From the NCBI GenBank assembly GCA_902812495.1, contig CADDZR010000015.1, positions 1 to 34,036 of the forward strand: a stretch of 34,036 nucleotides of DNA. The letters are read 5' to 3'. Shown here one piece after another: positions 8,177 through 16,250 of the stretch (the first letter of the stretch is position 1; every line of letters begins with the position of its first letter). Both the position numbers and the translations under genes were made by a program. The stretch is from an archaeon (GTDB lineage Archaea > Thermoproteota > Nitrososphaeria > Nitrososphaerales > Gagatemarchaeaceae). The notes beneath the pieces were generated by a model. It was not told the DNA's origin. It saw only the letters and a program-made list of their open reading frames with translations, and searched no databases.

Positions 8177-8458
8177 TTAAATAAGAAAGAGCATGATGCT
8201 GGAGTAGATTAGTGTGAGTAGCATTATCAACCCTGCAAGTATCCATCCTCTTCCTATAACCTCACCAGTCTCTTCCTTCCTGTAAATGTACGCGACCATT
8301 GAAAATGACAGAAGATTGATAGCTAGGAAAATTGCAAATTCGCCCTGCGAGATTGCATCCGTCGTTCCGAGAGACCAGAGGTATGGAATCGACATTACCT
8401 GAACAGCCAATAATATAATAGTTAGATACTTTACTCTACTTATCATTTTTGAGCCCAC
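8177..8458 (-). CDS. Small three-helix membrane protein in the cytochrome b operon
   Basis: 93 residues from GTG at 8458, or 89 from ATG at 8446. Three hydrophobic helices (about residues 10-30, 41-58, 71-92) with a short charged loop (YRKEETGEVIGRG). It overlaps the end of the cytochrome b gene, so translation is likely coupled. No family recognised. Position suggests a small accessory subunit of the bc-type complex. Confidence 0.65.
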   Translation of the reverse strand: MGSKMISRVKYLTIILLAVQVMSIPYLWSLGTTDAISQGEFAIFLAINLLSFSMVAYIYRKEETGEVIGRGWILAGLIMLLTLIYSSIMLFLI

Positions 8459-9818
8459 CTTTAATCTTGTGCTTGCTCATTATGCGTATCGTTAGTATAA
8501 CGGAGAGTGTAAGAGCTCCAAGAAAGAATGGGAGTGCCTCGACCCCCTCAATAGGTGAGTAGAAAGCTATCTTAGCAATCGAATCGATCGTCCCTCCTAT
8601 ACCAAGGCTTCCGACAATGGTAAGAAGGACAAAGATATGTCCTGCTCTTGCTCCTATTTTTGGATACCCTGTAATACTAGTCCCGTGCTTTGAAATACCG
8701 GTATAAATTAAGAAGGAGAGGACAGTGATAACGAGTGCTATCGACCCGAGAACAAGTAGCGCTTGTTCTGCAGGTATAACCTGGCCTGGTGATATATAGC
8801 CCCAATAGGTAAGAGCTAGGAGCTCTGCAATAAATATGCACCCTAACGTTATAAATCTCGGTCTCCTTGCGGGGTTCCTTTCCTCCCCCTTGTCTATGAA
8901 GGGAAGGATGAAAAATAAAATGAAGATTGTTGTGACAGCTGAGAGAGCTACTGGTAGCCCAGGTCCCTCAAAGACAGAAAACTTTAGTATTTGGTATATC
9001 CAGAGAAAGTACCAGTCGGGTTGGGCAACTGTGTTTGCTGCAAGCTGTGGGCTGAATTCTGGGGGTAGCTGCAGGGGGAAGACAGCAGATATTAAGAGCA
9101 TGCCTGCACCGAAAATAGACGCAATCTGTGCCAAGTAAATAGTAACATTTGGAAATATTGGAACAACCTTTCTCTTCTCTTCTTTTATGCCAGTTGCAGG
9201 GTCACTTATGCCATGGACCTCTAGAAGGTACATCTTTACAGTCAAAAGAACAAGCAGGACAGCAGGAAGGACAACTACATGCAGGTCGTAGAAACGGAGC
9301 AGTTGCGTAGCGTCACCACCTGCTCCAGAGACAAGGAATATCAGAACAGATGAAAGGGGCTGTGGAAGGGCTGCCAGCATGCCTATGCCAACGTCTGTAG
9401 CAGACTTCGATACAACTGTCCATGGCAATAGGTAGCCAGTGAAGCCGAAGCCAAGCGTAACAAAGCCCATTAACATTCCAATTAACCACATAATCTCCCT
9501 TGGTCTCTTGTGAACTGATACAAAGTACCCCCTCATCATATGCATGAAAGCAAGCATTATCATTGCATATGCGGTGTAAAGATGAACTGTTTCGAGAAAC
9601 CTTCCATACGGTACTTCGTTTATTATGTAGAGTGTCGATTTGTATGCGTCAGAAGGGGATGGGACATAGTAGAGCATCATTATCATTCCAGTTACGCCTT
9701 GTATGACGAATGCTACAACAGCAAGTGCACCCAACCAGTAAAAAGGATTCAGCGCATAGAGAGGAGCTGGCCTCAGAAACCTATAAGAGAGGCCCAATCT
9801 ACTGTTAAACCATTCCAA
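8436..9818 (-). CDS. Cytochrome b (fused b6 + subunit IV type) of a bc-type complex
   Basis: 460 residues, a membrane quinol-oxidising cytochrome b. Helix B carries His79 and His93 (ETVHLYTAYAMIMLAFMHMM), 14 apart as required for the two hemes. GFTGYLLPW follows. Helix D starts with His180 (YDLHVVVLP), but the expected second ligand 15 residues on is Lys195 (TVKMYL), not His. The Qo-site motif is PDWYF at about 288 instead of PEWY. The C-terminal half has the subunit-IV helices plus extra ones. Start is TTG at 9818, the only start codon after an upstream in-frame stop. It lies between the Rieske gene and the small membrane gene in one operon. Confidence 0.93.
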   Translation of the reverse strand: MEWFNSRLGLSYRFLRPAPLYALNPFYWLGALAVVAFVIQGVTGMIMMLYYVPSPSDAYKSTLYIINEVPYGRFLETVHLYTAYAMIMLAFMHMMRGYFVSVHKRPREIMWLIGMLMGFVTLGFGFTGYLLPWTVVSKSATDVGIGMLAALPQPLSSVLIFLVSGAGGDATQLLRFYDLHVVVLPAVLLVLLTVKMYLLEVHGISDPATGIKEEKRKVVPIFPNVTIYLAQIASIFGAGMLLISAVFPLQLPPEFSPQLAANTVAQPDWYFLWIYQILKFSVFEGPGLPVALSAVTTIFILFFILPFIDKGEERNPARRPRFITLGCIFIAELLALTYWGYISPGQVIPAEQALLVLGSIALVITVLSFLIYTGISKHGTSITGYPKIGARAGHIFVLLTIVGSLGIGGTIDSIAKIAFYSPIEGVEALPFFLGALTLSVILTIRIMSKHKIKGGLKNDK

Positions 9819-9861
9819 AAACCTGTCTGTCAGGCTTTTTTTATCTGACAGTGTTTATCAC

Positions 9862-10491
9862 CTAGCTAACGATATTCCCGCCGAGAAGGTCATAGCTAAC
9901 ATCGTTAGAGCCTGTATTGTGACCGAAGATCGTAGGAGGGCCCATCCCGACTGCGTAGATATCCCCATTGCTATCAACTTCTAGTTTTACTTGAGGGACA
10001 GGTCTAGGTGGAGGACCTCCTATGACTTTTCCACCTTCTGTGAAATCATATATTCCACCGTGACAGCAACAATAACCAACCGGTTTATCTGCTTTGTAGG
10101 AGCTGTTACAGGATGGCGACGAATTTGGTGGAATGTAGTTGTAATAGCAACCAAGATGCTGGCAGATCTGGCTAAATGCAACTATATCTCCTTCTGGGCC
10201 GACACCACCTTGTGCTTTTGTACCAAGCTTTACAAGTATGTTTGGTTCATTGTCGAGCGGGTAGTTGAATATTACGGGCTTGTTGACCTCAAGACTTGAA
10301 ATGTTTGTTATTTTGACCTTGGGAAAGGTTCTCTGCTGGGTCTTGGTCAGACCGTAAGAGGGAGGTGGTGCTGGATTGGTTACTGCTCTCAAAAGAGAGC
10401 TTATCCCACCTACCATAAAAAGTATTGAAGCTGTCATAGCAAGCTTGAGAAAATTACGCCTTGAGTTTTTCTTCTCTTCTCTTTCTCCCAT
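9862..10491 (-). CDS. Rieske iron-sulfur protein
   Basis: 209 residues. A twin-arginine signal (SRRNFLKLAMTASIL) precedes one membrane segment, so the folded cluster domain is exported and anchored outside. Cluster box 1 is CQHLGC (Cys110, His112, Cys115). Box 2 is CCCHGG (Cys141, Cys143, His144), with Cys in place of the usual Pro between the two conserved Cys. The loop between boxes is long (25 residues) and contains another Cys (128), as in archaeal Sox-type Rieske proteins. It passes electrons from quinol at cytochrome b to a soluble or membrane-bound acceptor. A GGAGGT ribosome binding site lies just before the ATG. Its neighbours are the cytochrome b gene and the triple-cupredoxin gene. 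Confidence 0.94.
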   Translation of the reverse strand: MGEREEKKNSRRNFLKLAMTASILFMVGGISSLLRAVTNPAPPPSYGLTKTQQRTFPKVKITNISSLEVNKPVIFNYPLDNEPNILVKLGTKAQGGVGPEGDIVAFSQICQHLGCYYNYIPPNSSPSCNSSYKADKPVGYCCCHGGIYDFTEGGKVIGGPPPRPVPQVKLEVDSNGDIYAVGMGPPTIFGHNTGSNDVSYDLLGGNIVS

Positions 10492-10509
10492 TAACCTCCC
10501 CGTCTTTTG

Positions 10510-11778
10510 TCAGTCTACCCTTCTCCACCTTACCAGGAGCATCCCTATAGCAATTCCCACAAGCAAGGTTCCTGTGATGCCAGAAATCATAAATGGTAGA
10601 TTAACACCTTGCTGCGAAACAGTTACCTGCTGCACAGAAGACTTTGGAAGGACAATCAGGTAGCCTACCATCTCGTTATGACCCTCCCCACAGTATATCG
10701 AGCAGAAGAACATATAGACTCCTGGTTTATCTGCTGTGAAGGGCGTTATGTATGTATCTGTTGGCTCAAGTGTTCCGTTAACCTCAACAGCTGGTTTTAC
10801 AGTTTCGTTGTTTATGTTGAAAACTGTAAGTGTGAAGCCGTGTTTCATTTCATCTGTATTCCTTATCTTTATGTAAACAAGGTCCCCTTGATTCACAACA
10901 ATGTTGCTTGGTATGAATTTGTCATATCCATAGCCCGCGAAATCAGGAACGATGAAAGTGTATCCGTATCTTGTCTCAGCAACAGGACTATACTGTATGC
11001 CTTCCTTTGGCAGTACGACAAGAGTACCAACCATCTCTATGTGGCCTGGGCCGCAGTATACTGTGCAGATAAAGGTGTACACACCAGGAATATTCGCAGT
11101 AAAGGTGGGAACCTTAGTAGTAACAGGCCTTATTGTTCCATTCGTAAGGTCTACGCCTTGGTTAACTGCAACATTTATTCCAAAAGAAGATATTGCAAAG
11201 CCATGTGGCATGTCATCTAAGTTCCTAATATTGAAAGTCACATTATCGCCTGCATTTACAACAAAAGTACTTGGGAAGAACTTATCGTAGCCATCCCCAG
11301 CTATGTCAGGTATGACAAGTGTTGTAAAGTTCCAGCTTGCTTGCTTTGGATTGTATGTAGACCAATCAGCCGGAAGGACAACAAGGTAGCTCGTCATGCT
11401 CTCATGACCACTAACACTTATCTTGAATATACCAGGTTTTGTAGCATTGAACATTGGAACTATCGTGTTTACTGGAACGGTACCGTTTGGTGTGCTTTGT
11501 CCTGGTTGGACTGTAACTGATGTGTAATTCTGGATGCTCAACTGGAATCCCTCGTTATCTGTATTCCTTATAGAGATGTTAACGTAATAATTTTGCTGAA
11601 CAAAAATAGTTCCAGGCCATATCATGTCGTATCCCGGACCACCCATGTCAGGTTTAACAACTAAGAAAATATTTTCTATTTTTGCAGGTGCTGAATGAAC
11701 AGAAGAAGAGAATATTATTAAGAAAGATGTCGTTAAAGCTGTTAGCATCATTCCCTTCTTTGCTGAAATCATGTTCAT
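10510..11778 (-). CDS. Triple-cupredoxin membrane protein with two CuA-type sites
   Basis: 422 residues: signal/anchor helix at about 10-27, three consecutive cupredoxin domains of about 115 residues each, and a C-terminal helix at about 396-416 followed by WRRVD. Domain 2 has His192 (DMPHGF) and Cys238-x3-Cys242-x3-His246-x2-Met249. Domain 3 has His313 (EMKHGF) and Cys359-x3-Cys363-x3-His367-x2-Met370. Both are complete CuA ligand sets like those of cytochrome oxidase subunit II and N2O reductase. Domain 1 keeps the fold and His125/Met128 but lacks both Cys and the upstream His, so it should not bind CuA. It is the first gene of the Rieske/cytochrome b operon. I infer a copper electron carrier or wire in place of cytochrome c. 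Confidence 0.88.
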   Translation of the reverse strand: MNMISAKKGMMLTALTTSFLIIFSSSVHSAPAKIENIFLVVKPDMGGPGYDMIWPGTIFVQQNYYVNISIRNTDNEGFQLSIQNYTSVTVQPGQSTPNGTVPVNTIVPMFNATKPGIFKISVSGHESMTSYLVVLPADWSTYNPKQASWNFTTLVIPDIAGDGYDKFFPSTFVVNAGDNVTFNIRNLDDMPHGFAISSFGINVAVNQGVDLTNGTIRPVTTKVPTFTANIPGVYTFICTVYCGPGHIEMVGTLVVLPKEGIQYSPVAETRYGYTFIVPDFAGYGYDKFIPSNIVVNQGDLVYIKIRNTDEMKHGFTLTVFNINNETVKPAVEVNGTLEPTDTYITPFTADKPGVYMFFCSIYCGEGHNEMVGYLIVLPKSSVQQVTVSQQGVNLPFMISGITGTLLVGIAIGMLLVRWRRVD

Positions 11779-11805
11779 TTATAACGCTTGTAACTTGCGT
11801 AAACG

Positions 11806-11811
11806 TATAAA
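11806..11811 (-). promoter_or_regulatory. TATA box of the cytochrome bc operon
   Basis: Minus strand TTTATA within AAGTTTATACGT, 28-33 nt before the ATG at 11778; predicts a leaderless operon mRNA. Confidence 0.55.
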
Positions 11812-11967
11812 CTTATGTGTACAAATGCACGCATCTCAACGTAGAAATGTGTAGATTGATAGCTTCGCTCATTCAGTTATGAAAAAATTCTGAAGCCTTT
11901 TGACAATACGGATTCTCTATGCGGACCGCTGTGTATTAGATAGATAAGTATCACCATGATTGTGCTG

Positions 11968-12591
11968 CTACCTTGTTGCCTGCTCAAGTATGTTCCTGAC
12001 CGCCCTTCTAAGGTTTATGCTGAGCGTTGCCTTTGGGACCTGCATCTCCTTAGCAAGCTCTGAAAGAGAAATCCTTCTCGGTACGTCGAAGTAACCTCTC
12101 TCGTAGGCTTCCTTGAGGAGGAAAAATTGTGCTTGCCTTCTCCTGAATATTTTTACACTTATTCTTTCTATACCAAACCTCTTCTCTAAAGCCTCGACAG
12201 ACCTTCTAGTCTTCCTCATCGAGCGCACTTCAGCCATGCACCACAGACTACCAGTATAATCGACCCTGACGGGTGACGCACCAGTTGAACCATTTGCGAA
12301 TTCAAAAAGTGAGTATGAAGGGCAGGCTTCGCCTCTGAACTTGAGCTCAACTATTGCTGTATTATTTCTTTCGAATGTATAATTTACTTTGTACGAGGTT
12401 ACGTGGTCAAAATACTTCAGGTCTGATACTGCTTTCTCCAAGTCATCTTTATTCTTTGCCCATACTTCAATAACCTCTGAAGAATCGTCACCAGCAGGCC
12501 TCCATTCTAGGAACCTAACTCTCACACCATGCCTCCTTACAATGCTGCAGACCCAGCACCTGTCGTAGTAGAAACGGTACGAAATATGCAA
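11968..12591 (-). CDS. HTH_10 (Bat-type) transcriptional regulator with N-terminal CxxC
   Basis: 207 residues. The C-terminal about 55 residues are a clear HTH_10 domain, QAQFFLLKEAYERGYFDVPRR then ISLSELAKEMQVPKATLSINLRRA, as in bacterio-opsin-activator-like archaeal regulators. The N-terminal part holds CWVC at residues 12-15 and two further Cys (EACPSY, LWCMAE), candidates for a metal or redox sensor, which is inference. It sits between the cytochrome bc operon and the oxidase operon and is divergent from the latter with 78 nt between starts, a good place for a regulator of aerobic respiration. Confidence 0.82.
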   Translation of the reverse strand: MHISYRFYYDRCWVCSIVRRHGVRVRFLEWRPAGDDSSEVIEVWAKNKDDLEKAVSDLKYFDHVTSYKVNYTFERNNTAIVELKFRGEACPSYSLFEFANGSTGASPVRVDYTGSLWCMAEVRSMRKTRRSVEALEKRFGIERISVKIFRRRQAQFFLLKEAYERGYFDVPRRISLSELAKEMQVPKATLSINLRRAVRNILEQATR

Positions 12592-12603
12592 ACCAATTGT
12601 TCT

Positions 12604-12639
12604 ATGTTGTTATTCTTATAAAGGTTAACGATACAACAT
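12604..12639. promoter_or_regulatory. Divergent promoter region: TATA box and 7-bp inverted repeat
   Basis: CTTATAAAG at 12615-12623 lies 24-32 nt before the HTH_10 start (minus strand). ATGTTGT (12604-12610) and its exact reverse complement ACAACAT (12633-12639) flank this box, with 22 nt between them, and could be operator half-sites affecting both the regulator and the oxidase operon. I could not find an equally clear TATA box for the oxidase operon. Confidence 0.35.
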
Positions 12640-12669
12640 GTTCTACATCAAGTTTTATGACCAAAGTAG

Positions 12670-13296
12670 ATGCAAAGTTTCGCGTTGGAAGTACCAACTG
12701 CAGGCGTGTGGTGGTCTCTTTTTGACATATATCTTGTACTTGGTGTGTTAACGGCTGTAGTAGTTTTTTCCATCCTTATCTACAACGTCTGGAAGTACAG
12801 GGAAAAGAACACATCTGCACCAAGGGATAACAAGGATAGGGGGAAGCTCGGGCCTGTAATTATTGCATCCGTTACTCTCTTCGTCCTATTCGGGCTTGCA
12901 TACTACACATTTGGTGCAATCAGCTACATGACCATACCTCCCAACCAGAACGGTGCAATGCAGATAAAAGTAACGGCCTTCCAGTGGGGCTGGAATTTCA
13001 CATATCCAAACGGCAAGAGCGTGTTAAATGAACTGACTGTACCTGCAAATACCACGATAGTGCTCAACATTACCTCAAGAGATGTGTTCCACTCCTTCGG
13101 CATCCCAGACTTTAAGGTTAAGGCTGATGCTATTCCTGGAAGGCACAACACACTCTGGTTTCTCGCACCTCAACAAGGAACCTTTGTGATAAGATGCTAC
13201 GAACTCTGTGGAGTTGGGCACTCATACATGGTCGGAACGCTTAGAGTACTTGACAAACAGCAGTTCCAGCAATGGTATGGGGCAGGAGGAAGCTAG
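12670..13296 (+). CDS. Heme-copper oxidase subunit II (CuA)
   Basis: 208 residues: two membrane helices (about 15-42 and 62-85), then a periplasmic-side cupredoxin domain. FQWGWNF (105-110) is the aromatic patch for electron entry. The CuA ligands are His141 and Cys176-x3-Cys180-x3-His184-x2-Met187 (CYELCGVGHSYM). It receives electrons for the oxidase core encoded directly downstream; stop and next ATG are 1 nt apart. No cytochrome c domain is fused, so this is an aa3-type, not caa3-type, subunit II. Confidence 0.95.
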   Translation: MQSFALEVPTAGVWWSLFDIYLVLGVLTAVVVFSILIYNVWKYREKNTSAPRDNKDRGKLGPVIIASVTLFVLFGLAYYTFGAISYMTIPPNQNGAMQIKVTAFQWGWNFTYPNGKSVLNELTVPANTTIVLNITSRDVFHSFGIPDFKVKADAIPGRHNTLWFLAPQQGTFVIRCYELCGVGHSYMVGTLRVLDKQQFQQWYGAGGS

Positions 13297-13297
13297 A

Positions 13298-15574
13298 ATG
13301 ATACATCCGTGGGTCAAAAGATGGTTAACAACAACAAACCACAAGGAAATAGGCATACTCTACATAGTTACTTCGCTCTATTTTCTATTTATTGGGGGAC
13401 TCCTTGCTGAGCTTGTTAGGATTCAGCTTGCTGTTCCTGAAAATAACTTTCTCCAGCCCGTTTACTACAACCAAGCTGTCACGATGCATGGCCTGATAAT
13501 GGTCCTCTGGTTTCTTTCTCCCCTAGGCTTTGGATTTGCGAACTACTTTGTACCTCTGCAGATAGGTGCAAAGGACCTTGCCTTTCCAAGGCTTAACGCC
13601 TTTAGCTACTGGCTTTACCTCTTCAGCGGTTTAGTTGCCGCGACAGGTTTCTTTATTCCAGGAGGCGCAATTTCTGGTGGCTGGACTGTTTACGCACCCC
13701 TTTCCTCCCTCCAGTACAGTCCTGGAGCGGGGACAACATTAGGTGCAGCAGGTCTAATCATGCTTACAGCATCAGTAACCATGAGCAGCGTAAACTTCAT
13801 TGTAACAATACTATATCATAGGTCAAAGGAAATTACTTTCTCGAAGATGCCAATCTTCACTTGGTTTATTCTATTCACAGTCATCATAATGCTCTTTGCC
13901 TTTCCTCCACTTCTTGCTGCTCTCATAATGCTTGCCGCAGACAGGTTGCTTGGTACGTGGTTCTTTACATCTGCGGCCGGGGGAGCAATATTATGGGACC
14001 ATCTATTCTGGTTCTTTGGCCACCCAGAGGTATACATAGTCCTACTTCCAGCTTTTGGGGCTGTGGCTGAGATAATCAGCCACTACAGTTCAAAGGAAAT
14101 CTATGCAAAGAATGCAATAATACTCTCTCTTGCAATTGCTTCATTCCTCAGCCTTGTCGTATGGGGGCACCACATGTACATTACAGGGATAAACCTCTCG
14201 GAAAGGGAGATATTTACAGTAACAACGGAATTGATCTCTGTACCATTTGGGGTGATGGTTATTTCATATATCTGGACACTTAACAAGGGCACTGTCAGGC
14301 TTGCAACGCCAATGCTGTTTGCGCTGGGCTCTATCTCTCTTTTTGTTATAGGAGGCATAACAGGTGTCTTCAACTCATCTGTTGCGTTAGACATAGGAAT
14401 TAGGGGAACCTACTGGGTAGTGGCCCATTTTCATTACGTCATGGTTGGTGCAACTTTGTTTGGGCTGTTTGGTGCACTCTATTATTGGTACCCTAAAATA
14501 ACGGGCTTGGAATACAGCGATAGGGCTGGGAAACTACACTTCATCACATCTTTTATTGGGTTCAATCTGCTTTACTTCCCTATGTTCTTTCTCTACGATA
14601 TGCCTAGGAGAATCTCTACATATTCATCCGCTACAGGATGGGCACCATACAACTATGTTGCGACTGCTGGAGCCCTTTTATTCGGTATAGCACAGCTCCT
14701 TCTTGTCCTGAACCTCGTTAGACCCTTCGTTTCTTTCCCCAGAGGGGCCTACACTCTATGGGAAAGAGGTGCTGGAAACATAAGAGTGATGACACATGCT
14801 TCCAATCCAACGGTCAATGAAAATACAGAAAGCGAGGTGGGGCACACAACACCTCTCCCTCTGTTGCTTTCTTTTGGTACAGCTGTCTTTTTCTTAGGTA
14901 TTTTGTTTGGGATACCAGCTTTTGCTCTCGGCTTGATAATCCTGATTTATGGTATAGTTAGATGGTTTAAGGATGATTTTTACTCAAGGTTTAAGGGTCC
15001 AGAGCCCGGGGAGGAGAGATGGCCATTCGAAAGTATAAGCAAAGAAACATTGGGCATGTGGGTATTCATAGCATCTGAAATAATGCTCTTCGGCTCAGTT
15101 ATATCAAGCTACATTTTCATAAGGTCTAACTTCCCGCAATGGCCTAGTCCAGCAGCAATTCACGATATACCTCTTGGCCTGTTTAACACAACTGTTCTAA
15201 TTACGAGTGGGTTCACGATGTTTCTTGCTATGATTAATGCTCGTGAGGGGAAGCAAGTAGGCATGCTTGTGGCTCTTACCTCAACAATGCTGTTAGGAAG
15301 CGTCTTCCTGTCTGTCAAGTTCTCTGAATGGTACAACTTAATATCGAATGGCTTTACACCGTCAAGCGGCCTCCCAGGTAGCACATTTTATCTTGCAACT
15401 GGGTTGCACGCAGGTCATGTAATAGCTGGAGTCTTTCTTCTAGGATATTTTGTATTTAAGACATTGAAAGGGGGGTACGTGAAGGAAAGAGGGTCAATCG
15501 AGAGCTTTGGAATATACTGGGCATTCGTGGATGCAATTTGGCTTGTTCTTTTCCCTCTCTTCTATCTGGTGTGA
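13298..15574 (+). CDS. Heme-copper oxidase subunit I-III fusion
   Basis: 759 residues counting from ATG at 13298, where subunit I homology begins (MIHPWVKRWLTTTNHKEIG); an upstream in-frame start at 13208 would overlap the CoxII gene and add unrelated residues. Subunit I: low-spin heme His64 (TMHGLIM), CuB ligands His242, His291, His292 (GHPEVY, WGHHMY) with cross-link Tyr246 and Glu244, and His377/His379 (VAHFHY) for the hemes. The Glu and Tyr place it in the A-type family. Subunit III follows from about residue 575 (SKETLGMWVFIASEIMLFGS, ATGLHAGHVIAGV, YWAFVDAIWLVLFPLFYL). It reduces O2 to water and pumps protons across the membrane. Confidence 0.95.
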   Translation: MIHPWVKRWLTTTNHKEIGILYIVTSLYFLFIGGLLAELVRIQLAVPENNFLQPVYYNQAVTMHGLIMVLWFLSPLGFGFANYFVPLQIGAKDLAFPRLNAFSYWLYLFSGLVAATGFFIPGGAISGGWTVYAPLSSLQYSPGAGTTLGAAGLIMLTASVTMSSVNFIVTILYHRSKEITFSKMPIFTWFILFTVIIMLFAFPPLLAALIMLAADRLLGTWFFTSAAGGAILWDHLFWFFGHPEVYIVLLPAFGAVAEIISHYSSKEIYAKNAIILSLAIASFLSLVVWGHHMYITGINLSEREIFTVTTELISVPFGVMVISYIWTLNKGTVRLATPMLFALGSISLFVIGGITGVFNSSVALDIGIRGTYWVVAHFHYVMVGATLFGLFGALYYWYPKITGLEYSDRAGKLHFITSFIGFNLLYFPMFFLYDMPRRISTYSSATGWAPYNYVATAGALLFGIAQLLLVLNLVRPFVSFPRGAYTLWERGAGNIRVMTHASNPTVNENTESEVGHTTPLPLLLSFGTAVFFLGILFGIPAFALGLIILIYGIVRWFKDDFYSRFKGPEPGEERWPFESISKETLGMWVFIASEIMLFGSVISSYIFIRSNFPQWPSPAAIHDIPLGLFNTTVLITSGFTMFLAMINAREGKQVGMLVALTSTMLLGSVFLSVKFSEWYNLISNGFTPSSGLPGSTFYLATGLHAGHVIAGVFLLGYFVFKTLKGGYVKERGSIESFGIYWAFVDAIWLVLFPLFYLV

Positions 15575-15580
15575 AAAGAA

Positions 15581-15841
15581 ATGAAGAATAAAGCTGCCTT
15601 GTTTGTTTGGATGTATTTGCTTGCAACTATACTGCTAGAGTTTGTTTTCTCCAACGTGCTGGACGCTCCCCGTCAGGTACTTGCTATAGGCTCTGTTGTC
15701 GCATCACAGCTTCTTGTCATTTCTCTCTTTTATATGGAGGTGAGGTCAGGAGGGCGCTTTCTAAAGTACATACCCATAACTGCTTTAGTGCTTGTCGTGG
15801 TTCTGACCGTTGCTCTAGTTGTTTCCTATGGACACGGCTGA
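15581..15841 (+). CDS. CoxIV-like small oxidase subunit
   Basis: 86 residues with three membrane helices and the prokaryotic COX4 plan: a first helix (FVWMYLLATILLEF), a short loop, a second helix (QLLVISLFYMEVRSGGRF, with the family-typical FYMEVR-like motif) and a third helix. Starts 6 nt after the CoxI-III stop and overlaps the following gene, so it belongs to the oxidase operon. Confidence 0.7.
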   Translation: MKNKAALFVWMYLLATILLEFVFSNVLDAPRQVLAIGSVVASQLLVISLFYMEVRSGGRFLKYIPITALVLVVVLTVALVVSYGHG

Positions 15842-16250
15842 AGCTGAAAGGCTAAGAAGAGCGCTATCTCTTAGGACAAATGCAGTTAATTACGGAAGGT
15901 TTATGATTGCTTCAAGCATATTTGCATCTTTTACAGGGGTAGCTATCGTACCCAACAATCTACAGTTAGGTTACTTGTTTTTTATGTCAGCTGCAGCTTT
16001 AATATCACTAGGATTTTTCATTTCTAGAATACCTCTTTCGTTGAAGTCTGGGAACATACGGGAGCTAAACCGCTTCATTGGCAAGCTTGTCATTATCTCT
16101 ACAAAGTATTCTTATTTGGCTGGAGAGCTATTGGATGTGAGGGAGAAAATTATTTCAATCGTTGAGCTGGGCAAGGAAGACACAATAACCTTGATTCCAC
16201 TAAGCGAAGTCTCCTCCTTCTACTACGTGCATATGGCGAAAAAACAGTGA
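15828..16250 (+). CDS. Hypothetical membrane protein of the oxidase operon
   Basis: 140 residues from ATG at 15828 (TTG at 15819 would add three). It has two closely spaced membrane helices (about 25-45 and 52-70 with a short loop), then a cytosolic helical C-terminus ending HMAKKQ. I do not recognise a family. It overlaps the CoxIV-like gene by 14 nt and the next cupredoxin gene by 4 nt, so translation is probably coupled throughout. A role as an oxidase accessory or assembly protein is inference from position. Confidence 0.65.
   Translation: MDTAEAERLRRALSLRTNAVNYGRFMIASSIFASFTGVAIVPNNLQLGYLFFMSAAALISLGFFISRIPLSLKSGNIRELNRFIGKLVIISTKYSYLAGELLDVREKIISIVELGKEDTITLIPLSEVSSFYYVHMAKKQ

Noticed and set aside
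10609-11290. Long plus-strand frames opposite the triple-cupredoxin gene
   Set aside because: Low-complexity shadow translations of the cupredoxin repeats; no promoter or ribosome binding site.
13208-13297. Upstream in-frame start for the CoxI-III gene
   Set aside because: It would overlap the CoxII coding sequence in another frame. Subunit I homology begins at 13298.
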